Assembly: GCA_900112325.1 (NCBI GenBank)
Contig: FOLJ01000008.1
Coordinates: forward strand, 186,001 to 250,000
Origin: Micromonospora sediminimaris
Lineage (GTDB): Bacteria; Actinomycetota; Actinomycetes; Mycobacteriales; Micromonosporaceae
DNA length: 64,000 bases
Reading direction: 5' to 3'
Shown here: positions 45,622 to 54,689 of the stretch, piece after piece
Layout: every line of letters begins with the position of its first letter
Numbering within the stretch: position 1 is the first letter of the stretch
Notes under the pieces: generated by a model
Seen by the model: the letters and a program-made list of their open reading frames with translations, nothing else
What the model was told of the DNA's origin: nothing
Database searches by the model: none
Translations under genes and position numbers: made by a program

Positions 45622-48162
45622 GTGCGAGACTGGGCCGTGCTCTCCGACGTGTCTATCGACCTGCCGGTGCGGGCGGTGCTGCCGGCGCTGGTGGCGGCGC
45701 TGGGCTCGGCCGGCAGCGCGGTCCTGGTCGCCCCGCCGGGTACCGGTAAGACCAGCCTCGCCCCGCTCGCCGTGGCCGACGCGGTGGGCGGGCGGGTGAT
45801 CGTCGCCCAGCCTCGCCGGGTGGCCGCCCGTGCTGCGGCCCGCCGAATGGCGGCGCTGCTCGGGGAGCCGGTCGGTGGTCGGGTCGGTTATGCGGTGCGG
45901 GGTGAACGACGGGCCGGACCGCGTACCCGGATCGAGGTGGTCACCACCGGCCTGCTGGTCCGCCGGATGCATCACGACCCGGAGTTGGCCGGCGTCGATG
46001 CGGTGCTGCTCGACGAGATCCACGAACGCCAGCTCGACGCGGACCTGGCGCTCGCCTTCAGCGTCGAGGCCCGGGCGACCCTGCGGCCGGAGCTGTGGCT
46101 GCTGGCCATGTCGGCGACCCCGGAGGCGGACCGCTTCGCTGCCCTGCTCGGCGGCACCGTGCCGGCACCGGTGGTTCGGGCCTCGTCGGCGCTGCATCCG
46201 GTGACCCGCATCTGGGCACCACCGCCCCGGCCTCTGGCGCCACCCGGTGCGGGCGCGGTGGACCGGGCTCTGCTCGACCACGTCGCGGCCACCGTACGCC
46301 GGGCTCTCGTCGAGCAGGAGGGCGACCTGCTGGTCTTCCTGCCCGGCGTGGGCGAGATCGCCGCCGTCGCCGGTCGGTTGGTCGAGGTGCAGGACAGCGT
46401 CGATGTGCTCCGCCTGCACGGCCGCCAGAGCGGCGCCGAGCAGGACGCCGCGCTGCGGCCGGGAGACCGGCGGCGGGTGGTGCTGGCCACGGCGGTGGCG
46501 GAGAGCAGTTTGACCGTGCCGGGCGTACGCACGGTGGTGGACGCGGGTCTGTCCCGGGTGGCCCGACTGGACCTGGCCCGAGGGCTGGGTGCGCTGGTCA
46601 CCGTGCCGGTGTCCCGGGCGGCGGCGACCCAGCGGGCCGGCCGGGCCGGGCGGGAGGCACCCGGCCAGGTGTACCGCTGCTGGTCGGCGGGGGTGCACGA
46701 GCGGTTGCCGGCGCAGCCGGAGCCGGAGATCGCCACCGCCGATCTGACCGGATTCGCCCTCGAACTCGCCGCCTGGGGCGCTCCCGGCGGGACCGGACTG
46801 GCGCTGCCCGACCCGCCTCCATCGGCGGCGATGACGGTGGCGTCCGAGACGCTCACCGCCCTCGGTGCGATCGATGCGAACGGACGGATCACCGAGCGGG
46901 GCCGGGCCGTGGTCGCCGTCGGAGCGCATCCCCGGCTGGCTCGGGCGCTGCTCGACGGGGCCGACCGGGTCGGCGCCGATCGTGCCGCGCAGGTGGTGGC
47001 GCTGCTCGCCGAATCGACCGTGGCCGGTTCCGGCGATGATCTCGGTGCCGTCTGGCGTCGGTTGCGCGCCGGCACCGACCCGGCCGCCACCGCGCGCTGG
47101 CGTGCCGAGGTACGCCGGCTGCGCGCCGCCCTGCCACCGGGCGCGTCCGGGCGGCAACAGCGACCAGACCAGTCGAGGTGGTTGCCCGACGACCTTGCCG
47201 CCGGGCTGCTGGTCGGGTTGGCGTACCCGGAACGGTTGGCCCGGGTGCGGCGGCCGGGTGGTTCGGCGTACCTGATGAGTGGCGGCACCGCGGCGGAGTT
47301 GGCGCCCGGGTCGGGGCTGGTGGGCGTCGACTGGCTGGCCGTCGCGGTGGCCGACCGCGCTCCCGGCGCACCGGCCGCCCGGATCCGGCTCGCCGCCGTC
47401 CTCGATGAGATGACCGCCCGTGAGGCGGCCGGCTCGCTGCTGCGGACCGAGCGGGAGATCGGCTGGTCGGGTGGAGACGTGGTGGCCAGGGAAGTGCTTC
47501 GACTGGGTGCCATCGAGCTGGTCGACCGTCCGCTGGCCCGACCCGACCGGGATGCGGTGGCCGGCGCGCTGCTGACCGGACTGCGCGAGACCGGGCTCGA
47601 CGTGCTGACCTGGACGCCGGCGGCCAGCGCCCTGCGTCAGCGGCTGGCGTTCTGCCGGTACGCGCTCGGCGACGACTGGCCCGACGTCTCCGACGAGGCG
47701 TTGCTGGCCGGCGCACCGCACTGGCTCGGGCCGGAGCTTGCCGGTGCCCGACGCCGGGCCGATCTGGCTCGGGTCGACGTGACAGGTGCGCTACGCCGGC
47801 TGCTGCCCTGGCCGCTGGCCGGACGGCTGGACGAGTTGGCACCGGAGCGGATCACGGTGCCGAGCGGTTCGCGGATCCGGGTCGACTACGCCGATCCGGC
47901 CGCGCCGGTTCTCGCGGTCCGGCTTCAGGAGACGTTCGGTTGGCCCGAGGCGCCCAGAGTCGGTGACGGTCGGGTGCCGGTGCTGCTGCACCTGCTCTCC
48001 CCTGCCGGCCGACCGGTGGCGGTCACCGCCGACCTCGCCTCGTTCTGGCGCTCCGGCTACCGCCAGGTCCGCGCCGAACTGCGCGGGCGCTATCCGCGCC
48101 ACCCCTGGCCGGAGGATCCGACCACGGCCACGCCGACCCGACGGGCCGGGCGGCGTTCCTGA
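45622..48162 (+). CDS. hrpB: ATP-dependent RNA helicase HrpB
   Basis: A DEAH-box helicase of 846 residues, typical HrpB length. Walker A PPGTGKTSLAPLA is at about 38-50, the DEIH box in LLDEIHERQLDADLALAF, and motif VI in TQRAGRAGREAPGQVYRCW. The C-terminal HrpB-specific domain ends in a basic tail after HPWPEDPTTA. Its role in actinobacteria is unknown; E. coli HrpB is dispensable. The GTG at 45622 is uncertain: GTG 45637 (MLSDVSIDLPVRAVL) is an in-frame alternative, and neither has a clear ribosome site. The 3' end is 4 bases from the convergent PP2C gene. Confidence 0.93.
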   Translation: MRDWAVLSDVSIDLPVRAVLPALVAALGSAGSAVLVAPPGTGKTSLAPLAVADAVGGRVIVAQPRRVAARAAARRMAALLGEPVGGRVGYAVRGERRAGPRTRIEVVTTGLLVRRMHHDPELAGVDAVLLDEIHERQLDADLALAFSVEARATLRPELWLLAMSATPEADRFAALLGGTVPAPVVRASSALHPVTRIWAPPPRPLAPPGAGAVDRALLDHVAATVRRALVEQEGDLLVFLPGVGEIAAVAGRLVEVQDSVDVLRLHGRQSGAEQDAALRPGDRRRVVLATAVAESSLTVPGVRTVVDAGLSRVARLDLARGLGALVTVPVSRAAATQRAGRAGREAPGQVYRCWSAGVHERLPAQPEPEIATADLTGFALELAAWGAPGGTGLALPDPPPSAAMTVASETLTALGAIDANGRITERGRAVVAVGAHPRLARALLDGADRVGADRAAQVVALLAESTVAGSGDDLGAVWRRLRAGTDPAATARWRAEVRRLRAALPPGASGRQQRPDQSRWLPDDLAAGLLVGLAYPERLARVRRPGGSAYLMSGGTAAELAPGSGLVGVDWLAVAVADRAPGAPAARIRLAAVLDEMTAREAAGSLLRTEREIGWSGGDVVAREVLRLGAIELVDRPLARPDRDAVAGALLTGLRETGLDVLTWTPAASALRQRLAFCRYALGDDWPDVSDEALLAGAPHWLGPELAGARRRADLARVDVTGALRRLLPWPLAGRLDELAPERITVPSGSRIRVDYADPAAPVLAVRLQETFGWPEAPRVGDGRVPVLLHLLSPAGRPVAVTADLASFWRSGYRQVRAELRGRYPRHPWPEDPTTATPTRRAGRRS

Positions 48163-48166
48163 GCGC

Positions 48167-48895
48167 TCACGGCTCGTCGAGCACGTCGGCGATGACGACG
48201 GTGATGTTGTCCGGGCCACCGGCCTGCAACGCCAGGTCGATGAGGTGGCGCGCGCAGGCGTCCCGCTCCGGCTGGCCGGCCAGCACCTCGGCCAGGGTGT
48301 CGGCGCGTACGACGTTTGACAGTCCGTCGCTGCACAGCAGCCAGCGGTCACCGGCTCGGGGCACCATTGTCGCGTACGTCGGGGAGACCTCGTCGCCCTG
48401 CAACGCCTGGGTCACCACCGCCCGGCGGGGATGGCTACCGGCCTGGTCCGGCGTGATCAGCCCCTGGTCGACGAGCATCTGCACGAAGGTGTCGTCCCGG
48501 GTGATCTGCTTGAGTACGCCGTCGCGGAACAGGTAGGCCCGGGAGTCACCCACGTGGGCCAGCGCCAGGCAGCTGCCGGTACGCGCGAACAGCAGCGCGG
48601 TCAGCGTGGTGCCCATGCCCTGCCGCTGGGGATCCTCAGCGACCGCCTGACGGATCCGTTCGGTGGCCAGCTGGATGCCGTTCTGCAACGCGGCGACCAG
48701 CACGTCCTCCGGCGTCTCCACATCGAGCGGCGCGACCGCTCCGATGGCGATGGCGCTGGCCAGATCACCGGCCGCCATGCCGCCCATGCCGTCGGCGACG
48801 GCGACCAGCCAGGTGCCGGAGTGCAACGCGTCCTGGTTTCCGCTGCGGATCAGCCCACGGTCGCTCGTCCCGGCGGAACGCAGCTTCAGGGTCAT
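48167..48895 (-). CDS. PP2C-family Ser/Thr protein phosphatase
   Basis: A 242-residue metal-dependent phosphatase. Metal-binding and catalytic motifs are RSGNQDA (Asp22), VADGMGGMAAGDLAS (35-49), ALAHVGDSRAYLFRDG, CSDGLSN and GGPDNITVVIAD, all intact. This is the single-domain type that reverses Ser/Thr kinase signalling. No kinase gene is nearby. CAGGCT lies 7 bases before the ATG at 48895, so the start may be leaderless. It is divergent from the GH9 gene and convergent with hrpB. Confidence 0.93.
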   Translation of the reverse strand: MTLKLRSAGTSDRGLIRSGNQDALHSGTWLVAVADGMGGMAAGDLASAIAIGAVAPLDVETPEDVLVAALQNGIQLATERIRQAVAEDPQRQGMGTTLTALLFARTGSCLALAHVGDSRAYLFRDGVLKQITRDDTFVQMLVDQGLITPDQAGSHPRRAVVTQALQGDEVSPTYATMVPRAGDRWLLCSDGLSNVVRADTLAEVLAGQPERDACARHLIDLALQAGGPDNITVVIADVLDEP

Positions 48896-49048
48896 GGCAC
48901 GCAGCCTGCCAGGAGTAGGGCTCGGTTGTCTCTAGGAGATCAGGACCGCCCGGCGTGGCGCGGCGAATCTCACTGAGGGTGAACATGAATTCTCATCGGA
49001 TGCGATCGATTGACATGTCCTGCGCGTCCTGGAAACATGCCCGATACC

Positions 49049-49062
49049 TGGGAGCGCTCCCA
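49049..49062. promoter_or_regulatory. Perfect CebR/CelR operator upstream of GH9 cellulase
   Basis: TGGGAGCGCTCCCA is identical to the operator bound by CebR (Streptomyces) and CelR (Thermobifida). It lies in a longer 16-base palindrome (CTGGGAGCGCTCCCAG, 49048-49063), 54 bases before the start codon and downstream of a TTGACA -35-like hexamer at 49010-49015. It strongly predicts cellobiose-controlled repression. Confidence 0.88.
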
Positions 49063-49115
49063 GCTTTTCGCCCCCACCTCACCCATTCCGTCCCGCTCGT
49101 CGGAAGGACTCCCCC

Positions 49116-51725
49116 GTGACGCCATCCCGACGTCGTCTCGCGGTGCTCGCCGCGGCGACCGCCGTGGCGCTGGTCGGCGTTAGCGCCGGCACCGCGTTCG
49201 CAGATCCACCTGCCGACGCACCCGAACAGATCCGCAACGGTGACTTCAGCGACGGCTCGTCGCCCTGGTTCTCATACGGCACCAACACCCTCGGCGTAGT
49301 CGATGGCCAGCTCTGCGCCACCGTGGCCGGTGGCCTGGCCAACCCCTGGGACGCCGGCATCGGCCACGACGCGCTTCCGTTGATCGCCGGCGCCGAGTAC
49401 ACCCTCGGCTTCGACGTCACCGCCACGCCTGGTGGCTCGGTCGCCGCCGTGCTGCAACTCGGCAGCGAGCCCTACACCGGCTACTACTCGGTCACCGCCG
49501 CCGCGACGCCGACCCAGCAGCGCGTCGAGCGCACCTTCGTCGCTCCGAACGACGACGATCGCGCCCAGCTGATCTTCCAGGTCGGCGGCAGCGCCGAGGC
49601 GCAGACCGTCTGCCTGGACAATGTCTCGCTGCGCGGCGGCAACCCGCCCGAGCCGTACGTGCCGGACACCGGTCCCCGGGTGCGGGTGAACCAGGTCGGT
49701 TACCTGCCCGGCGGGCCGAAGAACGCCACGGTGGTCACCGAGGCCACCGAGGCGCTGCCCTGGGAACTGCGTTCCGCCTCCGGCGCCGTGCTGACCAGCG
49801 GCACCACCACTCCCCGCGGCGTCGACGAGGCGTCGGCACAGAACGTGCACTCGCTGGACTTCTCGTCGTACCGCACCCCGGGACAGGGGCTGACGCTGGC
49901 GGTGGACGGCGAGGTCAGCCACCCGTTCGACATCTCCGGCACGCTCTACGACCAGTTGCGGTCGGACGCCCTGCAGTTCTTCTACATCCAGCGCAGCGGT
50001 ATCGAGATCGACGGTGACCTGGTCGGCGAGGAGTACGCCCGCCCCGCCGGCCACCTCGACGTCGCGCCGAACCAGGGCGACACCGACGTACCCTGCGTCG
50101 CCGACTCCTGCGACTACCGGCTCGACGTACGCGGCGGCTGGTATGACGCGGGCGACCACGGCAAGTACGTGGTCAACGGCGGTATCGCCACCTACCAGCT
50201 GCTGAGCGCCTTCGAGCGGACCAAGAACGCCGCCACGGCCGGCTTCGGCGCCGACCTCGGCGACGGGACGCTGCGGCTGCCCGAGCGGGACAACGGGGTG
50301 CCGGACATCCTCGACGAGGCCCGCTGGGAGCTGGAGTTCCTGCTGCGGATGCAGGTGCCGGCCGGCAAGCCACTGGCCGGAATGGCCCACCACAAGATCC
50401 ACGACCGGAACTGGACCGGCCTGCCGATGCAGCCCGAGGACGACCCGGAGCCGCGCGAGCTGCACCCGCCGTCCACCGCCGCCACCCTGAACCTGGCCGC
50501 CACGGCCGCCCAGTGCGCCCGACTGTTCGCCCCGTACGACAAGGAGTTCGCGCAGCGCTGCGGCAGTGCGGCGAAGACCGCCTACGCGGCGGCCAAGGCC
50601 AACCCGGCCCGGTACGCCCCCGCCACCGGCAACGGCGGTGGCCCGTACGACGACACAAACGTCACCGACGAGTTCTACTGGGCGGCCGCCGAGCTGTACC
50701 TGACCACCGGCGAGAGCGCCTACCTGACCGATCTGACCGCCTCGCCGCACCACACCGGCGACGTCTTCGACCCCCGGGGCTTCGGCTGGCAGAGCGTGGC
50801 CGCGCTGGGTCGCCTCGACCTGGCCACCGTGCCGAACGGGCTGCCGGCCGCCGAGCAGACCCGAATCCGCGAGTCGGTCATCGACGCCGCTGACGGTTAC
50901 CTCGCCGAGATCGGCCGGCAGGCGTACGGGCTGCCCATGCCCGGTGACCCGAACAGCTACTTCTGGGGCGGTAACGGCGCCATCATCAACAACGCGGTCG
51001 TGCTGGCCACCGCGTTCGACCTGACCGGGGCGGCGAAGTACCGCGACGGTGCGGTGCAGACGATGGACTACATCCTCGGCCGCAACGCGCTGAACATCTC
51101 GTACGTGACCGGGTGGGGCGAGCACGCGGCGGAGAACCAGCACAGCCGGATCTTCGGCTTCCAGCTCGACCCGAGCATGCCGAAGCCGCCGGCCGGTTCG
51201 ATCGCCGGTGGTCCGAACGCCGCGCTCCAGGACCCGTTCGTGGAGCAGCTGCTCGAAGGCTGCGCACCGATGTTCTGCTTCGTCGACGACATCGCCTCGT
51301 ACTCCACGAACGAGGTGGCGATCAACTGGAACTCGGCGCTGGCCTGGATCTCCTCGTTCCTGGCGGACCAGGGCGATTCCGCTGCGGTGCCGGCGCCCAC
51401 CTGCACGGTGTCGTACACCAACTACGGCTCGTGGCAGGGCGGCACCGGCTTCACCGCCCAGGTGAACATCCGCAACACCGGCACCGCCGCGGTGAACGGC
51501 TGGACCGCCCGGTTCGCCTTCACCGGTGACGCCAAGGTGCGCGAGGCGTGGATGGCCAAGGTGACGCAGTCCGGTGCCACGGTGACCGCGAAGAGCGAGT
51601 CGTACAACTCGCGGATCAACCCGGGTGCGTCGGTGATGTTCGGCTTCAACGCCACCACCGGCGGGGGCGCGAACCCGGCGCCCAACCTGGTCACGGTCAA
51701 CGGCGCGCCCTGCGCCGTGTCCTGA
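49116..51725 (+). CDS. Secreted GH9 cellulase with CBM4/9, Ig-like and CBM2 domains
   Basis: An 869-residue modular cellulase. Signal peptide (about 1-29, ending AGTAFA), CBM4/9 (about 37-173), CelD-type Ig-like domain (about 187-278; RVRVNQVGYLPGG), GH9 catalytic domain (about 282-750) and CBM2 (about 764-869 with the usual Cys pair and NxGxxxVNGW). Catalytic residues: the DAGD motif at 344-347 (GGWYDAGDHGKY) and the acid Glu733 in STNEVAINWN. Theme B GH9 enzymes with this layout are endo/exo-cellulases. The GTG has a GGAAGGA ribosome site; upstream is a perfect CebR operator. A second cellulase, at 32904, shares that control signal. Confidence 0.96.
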   Translation: MTPSRRRLAVLAAATAVALVGVSAGTAFADPPADAPEQIRNGDFSDGSSPWFSYGTNTLGVVDGQLCATVAGGLANPWDAGIGHDALPLIAGAEYTLGFDVTATPGGSVAAVLQLGSEPYTGYYSVTAAATPTQQRVERTFVAPNDDDRAQLIFQVGGSAEAQTVCLDNVSLRGGNPPEPYVPDTGPRVRVNQVGYLPGGPKNATVVTEATEALPWELRSASGAVLTSGTTTPRGVDEASAQNVHSLDFSSYRTPGQGLTLAVDGEVSHPFDISGTLYDQLRSDALQFFYIQRSGIEIDGDLVGEEYARPAGHLDVAPNQGDTDVPCVADSCDYRLDVRGGWYDAGDHGKYVVNGGIATYQLLSAFERTKNAATAGFGADLGDGTLRLPERDNGVPDILDEARWELEFLLRMQVPAGKPLAGMAHHKIHDRNWTGLPMQPEDDPEPRELHPPSTAATLNLAATAAQCARLFAPYDKEFAQRCGSAAKTAYAAAKANPARYAPATGNGGGPYDDTNVTDEFYWAAAELYLTTGESAYLTDLTASPHHTGDVFDPRGFGWQSVAALGRLDLATVPNGLPAAEQTRIRESVIDAADGYLAEIGRQAYGLPMPGDPNSYFWGGNGAIINNAVVLATAFDLTGAAKYRDGAVQTMDYILGRNALNISYVTGWGEHAAENQHSRIFGFQLDPSMPKPPAGSIAGGPNAALQDPFVEQLLEGCAPMFCFVDDIASYSTNEVAINWNSALAWISSFLADQGDSAAVPAPTCTVSYTNYGSWQGGTGFTAQVNIRNTGTAAVNGWTARFAFTGDAKVREAWMAKVTQSGATVTAKSESYNSRINPGASVMFGFNATTGGGANPAPNLVTVNGAPCAVS

Positions 51726-51729
51726 TCCC

Positions 51730-51765
51730 CGGGTGGGGTGCCGTCGGCGACCGGCACCCCACCCG
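51730..51765 (+). terminator. Hairpin after GH9 cellulase
   Basis: CGGGTGGGGTGCCG (51730-51743) pairs perfectly with CGGCACCCCACCCG (51752-51765), five bases after the GH9 stop codon. Confidence 0.8.
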
Positions 51766-51784
51766 GCCCCCACCCCGATGAAGT

Positions 51785-51839
51785 GATCAAGAAGTTCTGG
51801 TCCGGATCCGTGACGGATCCGGACCAGAACTTCTTGATC
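51785..51839. repeat. 55-bp perfect palindrome between convergent genes
   Basis: Arms of 27 bases are exact complements around one central base; the left arm begins GATCAAGAAGTTCTGGTCCG. It lies between the GH9 cellulase and a convergent oxidoreductase, after another hairpin. The outer half is clearly less GC-rich than the genome. In RNA it would form one uninterrupted 27-bp stem. Confidence 0.9.
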
Positions 51840-51872
51840 GTCGGGCATGGTGGCGGGCTGTGGCTGGGCCGG

Positions 51873-52832
51873 TCAGGGGCGGAGTTTGGGGAGGACCTGG
51901 TCGGCGAAGGTGTCGAGGAAGGGGCGTTGATCCTGGCCTACGTGGTGGAGGGCGATCTGGTCGAAGCCGAGCGCCACGTACTCCTCCAGCCAGCCCACGT
52001 GCCGGCCCAGGTCGGCGGAGATGTTGACCACCTCGGCGAGTCGACTCATCGGCACCTCGGCCGAGACCACGTCGAAGTGTTCCGGCGTGGTCAGGTCCCA
52101 GCAGACCGGCGGCGCGAACACGTTGCTGCGCCACTGGTCGTAGGCGATCGCCTCGGCCTCGGCCTGGGCGGGCGCCCAGCTCAGGTGCACCTGAAGGTGC
52201 ACCGGTCCACGACCTCCGGCCTCCCGGTAGGCGTCGATCATGCGGCGCAGGTGGTCGGTCGGCGCGTTTACCGTGATGAGGCCGTCCGCCCACTCGGCAC
52301 ACCAGCGGGCGGTGGCGACACTGACGGCGGCCCCGACCAGCGCCGGTGGCTGCTCCGGGCGGCTCCACAGCTTCGCCCGGTCGACCCGGACCAGGCCGTC
52401 GTGACTGACCTCCTCGCCGGCCAGCAGGGCGCGGATGACGTCCACGCACTCGCGCAGCCGCGCGTTGCGTACGTCCTTGCGCGGCCACGCGTCGCCGGTG
52501 ATGTGCTCGTTGGCGGCCTCCCCGGAGCCCAGAGCCGCCCAGAACCGACCCGGGTACATGGCGGCGAGCGTGCCGATCGCCTGCGCGATGATCGCCGGGT
52601 GGTAGCGCTGCCCGGGCGCGTTGACCACTCCGAATGACAGGCCGGTGGCCTGCAACGCCGACCCGAGCCAGGACCAGGCGAATCCGGAGTGGCCCTGGCG
52701 TTCACTCCAGGGGGCGAAGTGGTCGGAGCACATGGCGGCGTCGAAGCCGACCTGCTCGGCGTGGATCACCGCCGCCAGCAGCTCGCGCGGGTGGATCTGC
52801 TCGTGGGAAGCGTGAAACGCGATCGCCGTCAT
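51873..52832 (-). CDS. LLM-class oxidoreductase (TIGR03885-like)
   Basis: A 319-residue luciferase-like oxidoreductase. The sequence MTAIAFHASHEQIHPRELL, then CSDHFAPWSERQGHSGFAWSWLGSALQ and GRFWAALGSGEAANEHITGD, matches the group named as non-F420 flavinoid oxidoreductases (TIGR03885), a relative of the F420 group represented at 3798. Cofactor choice is unclear. The ATG at 52832 has a weak AGTGAAG site; a GTG at 52844 is an alternative. The dehydrogenase gene lies 42 bases upstream on the same strand. Confidence 0.85.
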   Translation of the reverse strand: MTAIAFHASHEQIHPRELLAAVIHAEQVGFDAAMCSDHFAPWSERQGHSGFAWSWLGSALQATGLSFGVVNAPGQRYHPAIIAQAIGTLAAMYPGRFWAALGSGEAANEHITGDAWPRKDVRNARLRECVDVIRALLAGEEVSHDGLVRVDRAKLWSRPEQPPALVGAAVSVATARWCAEWADGLITVNAPTDHLRRMIDAYREAGGRGPVHLQVHLSWAPAQAEAEAIAYDQWRSNVFAPPVCWDLTTPEHFDVVSAEVPMSRLAEVVNISADLGRHVGWLEEYVALGFDQIALHHVGQDQRPFLDTFADQVLPKLRP

Positions 52833-52874
52833 GCCGCGCTTCACTACCCACCCGGGGGCAGGAGTAAGCAGCAG

Positions 52875-54287
52875 CTACTCGGAGTGGCTGCCGGCGCCGG
52901 CAGTGGCGGTGCCCTCCCCCACCCAGACCGTCTTGACGTTGCAGAACTCGTGCATGCCCTGGGCGGAGAGTTCCCGGCCGTAGCCGGAGTTCTTCACCCC
53001 GCCGAAGGGCAGCTCCGGGTAGGACGTCGTCATCCCGTTGATGAAGACGGCCCCGGCCTCCAGGTCGGTGGCGAACCGCTGCTGCTCCTGCGGGTCGCGG
53101 GTCCAGGCGTTCGAGCCGAGCCCGAAGCTGGTGCCGTTGGCCAACTCGATCGCCTCGTCGTACGACGAGGCCCGGTACAACCCGGCGACCGGCCCGAACA
53201 CCTCCTCCGCCCACATCCGCATACCCGGGTTCAGATCCGTCACCACCGTCGGCGGGTAGAACCAGCCCTCCCCGCTCGGCTTCTCCCCGCCGCAGAGCAC
53301 CGTGGCTCCTTTGTCGACCGCGTCCCGTACCTGCGCGTCGACCTCGTCGCGCCCCCGCTCGGAGGCCAGCGGGCCGACGTCGGTGTCGCCGTTCATCGGG
53401 TCGCCCACCCGCAGCGCCGACATGCGGTGCGCGAACGCCTCGGCAAAGGCGTCGTAGACGTCGGTGTGCACGATGAAACGCTTGGCCGCGATGCAGGACT
53501 GGCCGTTGTTCTGGCAGCGGGCGGTGGTGGCAACCTGCGCGGCCAGCTCCACGTCGGCGGAGGGCATCACCACGAACGGGTCGCTGCCACCCAGCTCCAG
53601 CACCGTCTTCTTTAGCTCCCGGCCGGCGATCTGCGCGATCGACCGGCCGGCGACCTCACTGCCGGTCAGCGTGGCGGCGCGGACCCGGGGATCGCTCAGA
53701 ATCCGGTCCACCGCGTCGGAGCCGACCAGCAGGGTGGTGAACGCGCCCTCCGGGAAGCCGGCCCGCCGGAACAGGTCCTCCAGCAGCAGCGCGGTCTGCG
53801 GCACGTTGGAGGCGTGCTTGAGCAGGCCGGTGTTGCCGGCCATCAGGGCCGGCGCGGCGAAACGCATGACCTGCCAGAGAGGGAAATTCCATGGCATCAC
53901 CGCCAGCACCGGGCCGATCGGCTGGTAACGGACGAATGCCCGGGTCGCCGAGACCGCCTCGGCGTCGGCCGGCTCGTCGGCGAGGAACTCGGCCGCCCGG
54001 TCGGCGTAGAAGCGGCAGGCGGTGGCGCACTTGGTGACCTCGGCCTTGGCGGCGGCGAACGTCTTGCCCATCTCGGTGGTCATCAGGCGGGCGATCTCGT
54101 TCCGCTCCGCCTCCAGCAGGTCGGCCGCCGCGGTCAGCCACCGCCCGCGCTGCTCGATCGTGGTGTCGCGCAACTGCCGGTACGCCAGGTCGGTCCGTTC
54201 GATCGCGCCGTCGATCTGCTCGTCGGACATCGCCTCGTACGTCTTGAGCACCTGGCCGTTGACCGGATTGGTGGTGGCGATGGTCAT
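52875..54287 (-). CDS. NAD(P)-dependent succinate-semialdehyde-type aldehyde dehydrogenase
   Basis: A 470-residue ALDH resembling succinate-semialdehyde dehydrogenase of the GabD/YneI type. Motifs: MPWNFPLWQVMRFAAPALMAGN (131-152), TGSEVAGRSIAQIAG, catalytic Glu231 in LELGGSDPF, catalytic Cys265 in NNGQSCIAAKR and EEVFGPVAGLY. It would turn succinate semialdehyde into succinate, but related aldehydes are possible. The ATG at 54287 has a GGGAGAAG ribosome site. A small membrane-protein gene ends 15 bases upstream, so the two are probably cotranscribed. Confidence 0.92.
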   Translation of the reverse strand: MTIATTNPVNGQVLKTYEAMSDEQIDGAIERTDLAYRQLRDTTIEQRGRWLTAAADLLEAERNEIARLMTTEMGKTFAAAKAEVTKCATACRFYADRAAEFLADEPADAEAVSATRAFVRYQPIGPVLAVMPWNFPLWQVMRFAAPALMAGNTGLLKHASNVPQTALLLEDLFRRAGFPEGAFTTLLVGSDAVDRILSDPRVRAATLTGSEVAGRSIAQIAGRELKKTVLELGGSDPFVVMPSADVELAAQVATTARCQNNGQSCIAAKRFIVHTDVYDAFAEAFAHRMSALRVGDPMNGDTDVGPLASERGRDEVDAQVRDAVDKGATVLCGGEKPSGEGWFYPPTVVTDLNPGMRMWAEEVFGPVAGLYRASSYDEAIELANGTSFGLGSNAWTRDPQEQQRFATDLEAGAVFINGMTTSYPELPFGGVKNSGYGRELSAQGMHEFCNVKTVWVGEGTATAGAGSHSE

Positions 54288-54301
54288 CAGTGCTTCTCCC
54301 G

Positions 54302-54565
54302 TCACTCGAAGAGCGAGTGCCGCGCGCCGGGCTCCTCCCGGCGGCGGGCGGCGCGACGACGTTGAATGATGATCAGGTCAACCACGGCAACCACCGCGAA
54401 GACGGCGCAGACGATCCCCAACCAGGCCACGTCGGCACGGAACGCCAACACCGCGAAAACGGTCATGGTGACGAGCCCGAAGCTGGCCAGCGCCAGTCGC
54501 AGATTCAGTGCGCTGTACGCGTGACCGACCGTGCCACGGGCACGCCGAGGCTGTGATCTCGTCAT
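54302..54565 (-). CDS. Small membrane protein (DUF6343-like)
   Basis: An 87-residue protein with two hydrophobic helices (about 25-45 and 50-68), a basic arginine-rich N-terminus and a basic tail. The start SQPRRARGTVGHAYSALNLRLALASFG resembles proteins named DUF6343 in streptomycetes, which I recognise with moderate confidence. The ATG at 54565 has GGAGGTG directly upstream; an in-frame ATG at 54574 overlaps that site. It leads the dehydrogenase gene with a 14-base gap. Confidence 0.7.
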   Translation of the reverse strand: MTRSQPRRARGTVGHAYSALNLRLALASFGLVTMTVFAVLAFRADVAWLGIVCAVFAVVAVVDLIIIQRRRAARRREEPGARHSLFE

Positions 54566-54689
54566 CACCTCCACCTACCCCGCGCCGCCAGCGCTAACCG
54601 TCGCCCGCACCCACTTTCCGGCCGTGCGTTGCGTTACACCGGCCCCGCGTGACCCGGCCGATCCAGGCACCGGCGGGGAACATGGACCC

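Noticed and set aside
45370..47721. A long minus-strand frame opposite hrpB
   Set aside because: Translation is Arg/Gly/His/Gln-rich, unlike a folded protein, and hrpB motifs on the plus strand are intact.
49272..51848. An 858-codon frame antisense to the GH9 cellulase
   Set aside because: Same explanation: opposite a gene with clear catalytic motifs, with a His/Gly/Arg/Val-biased translation that has no recognisable domain.
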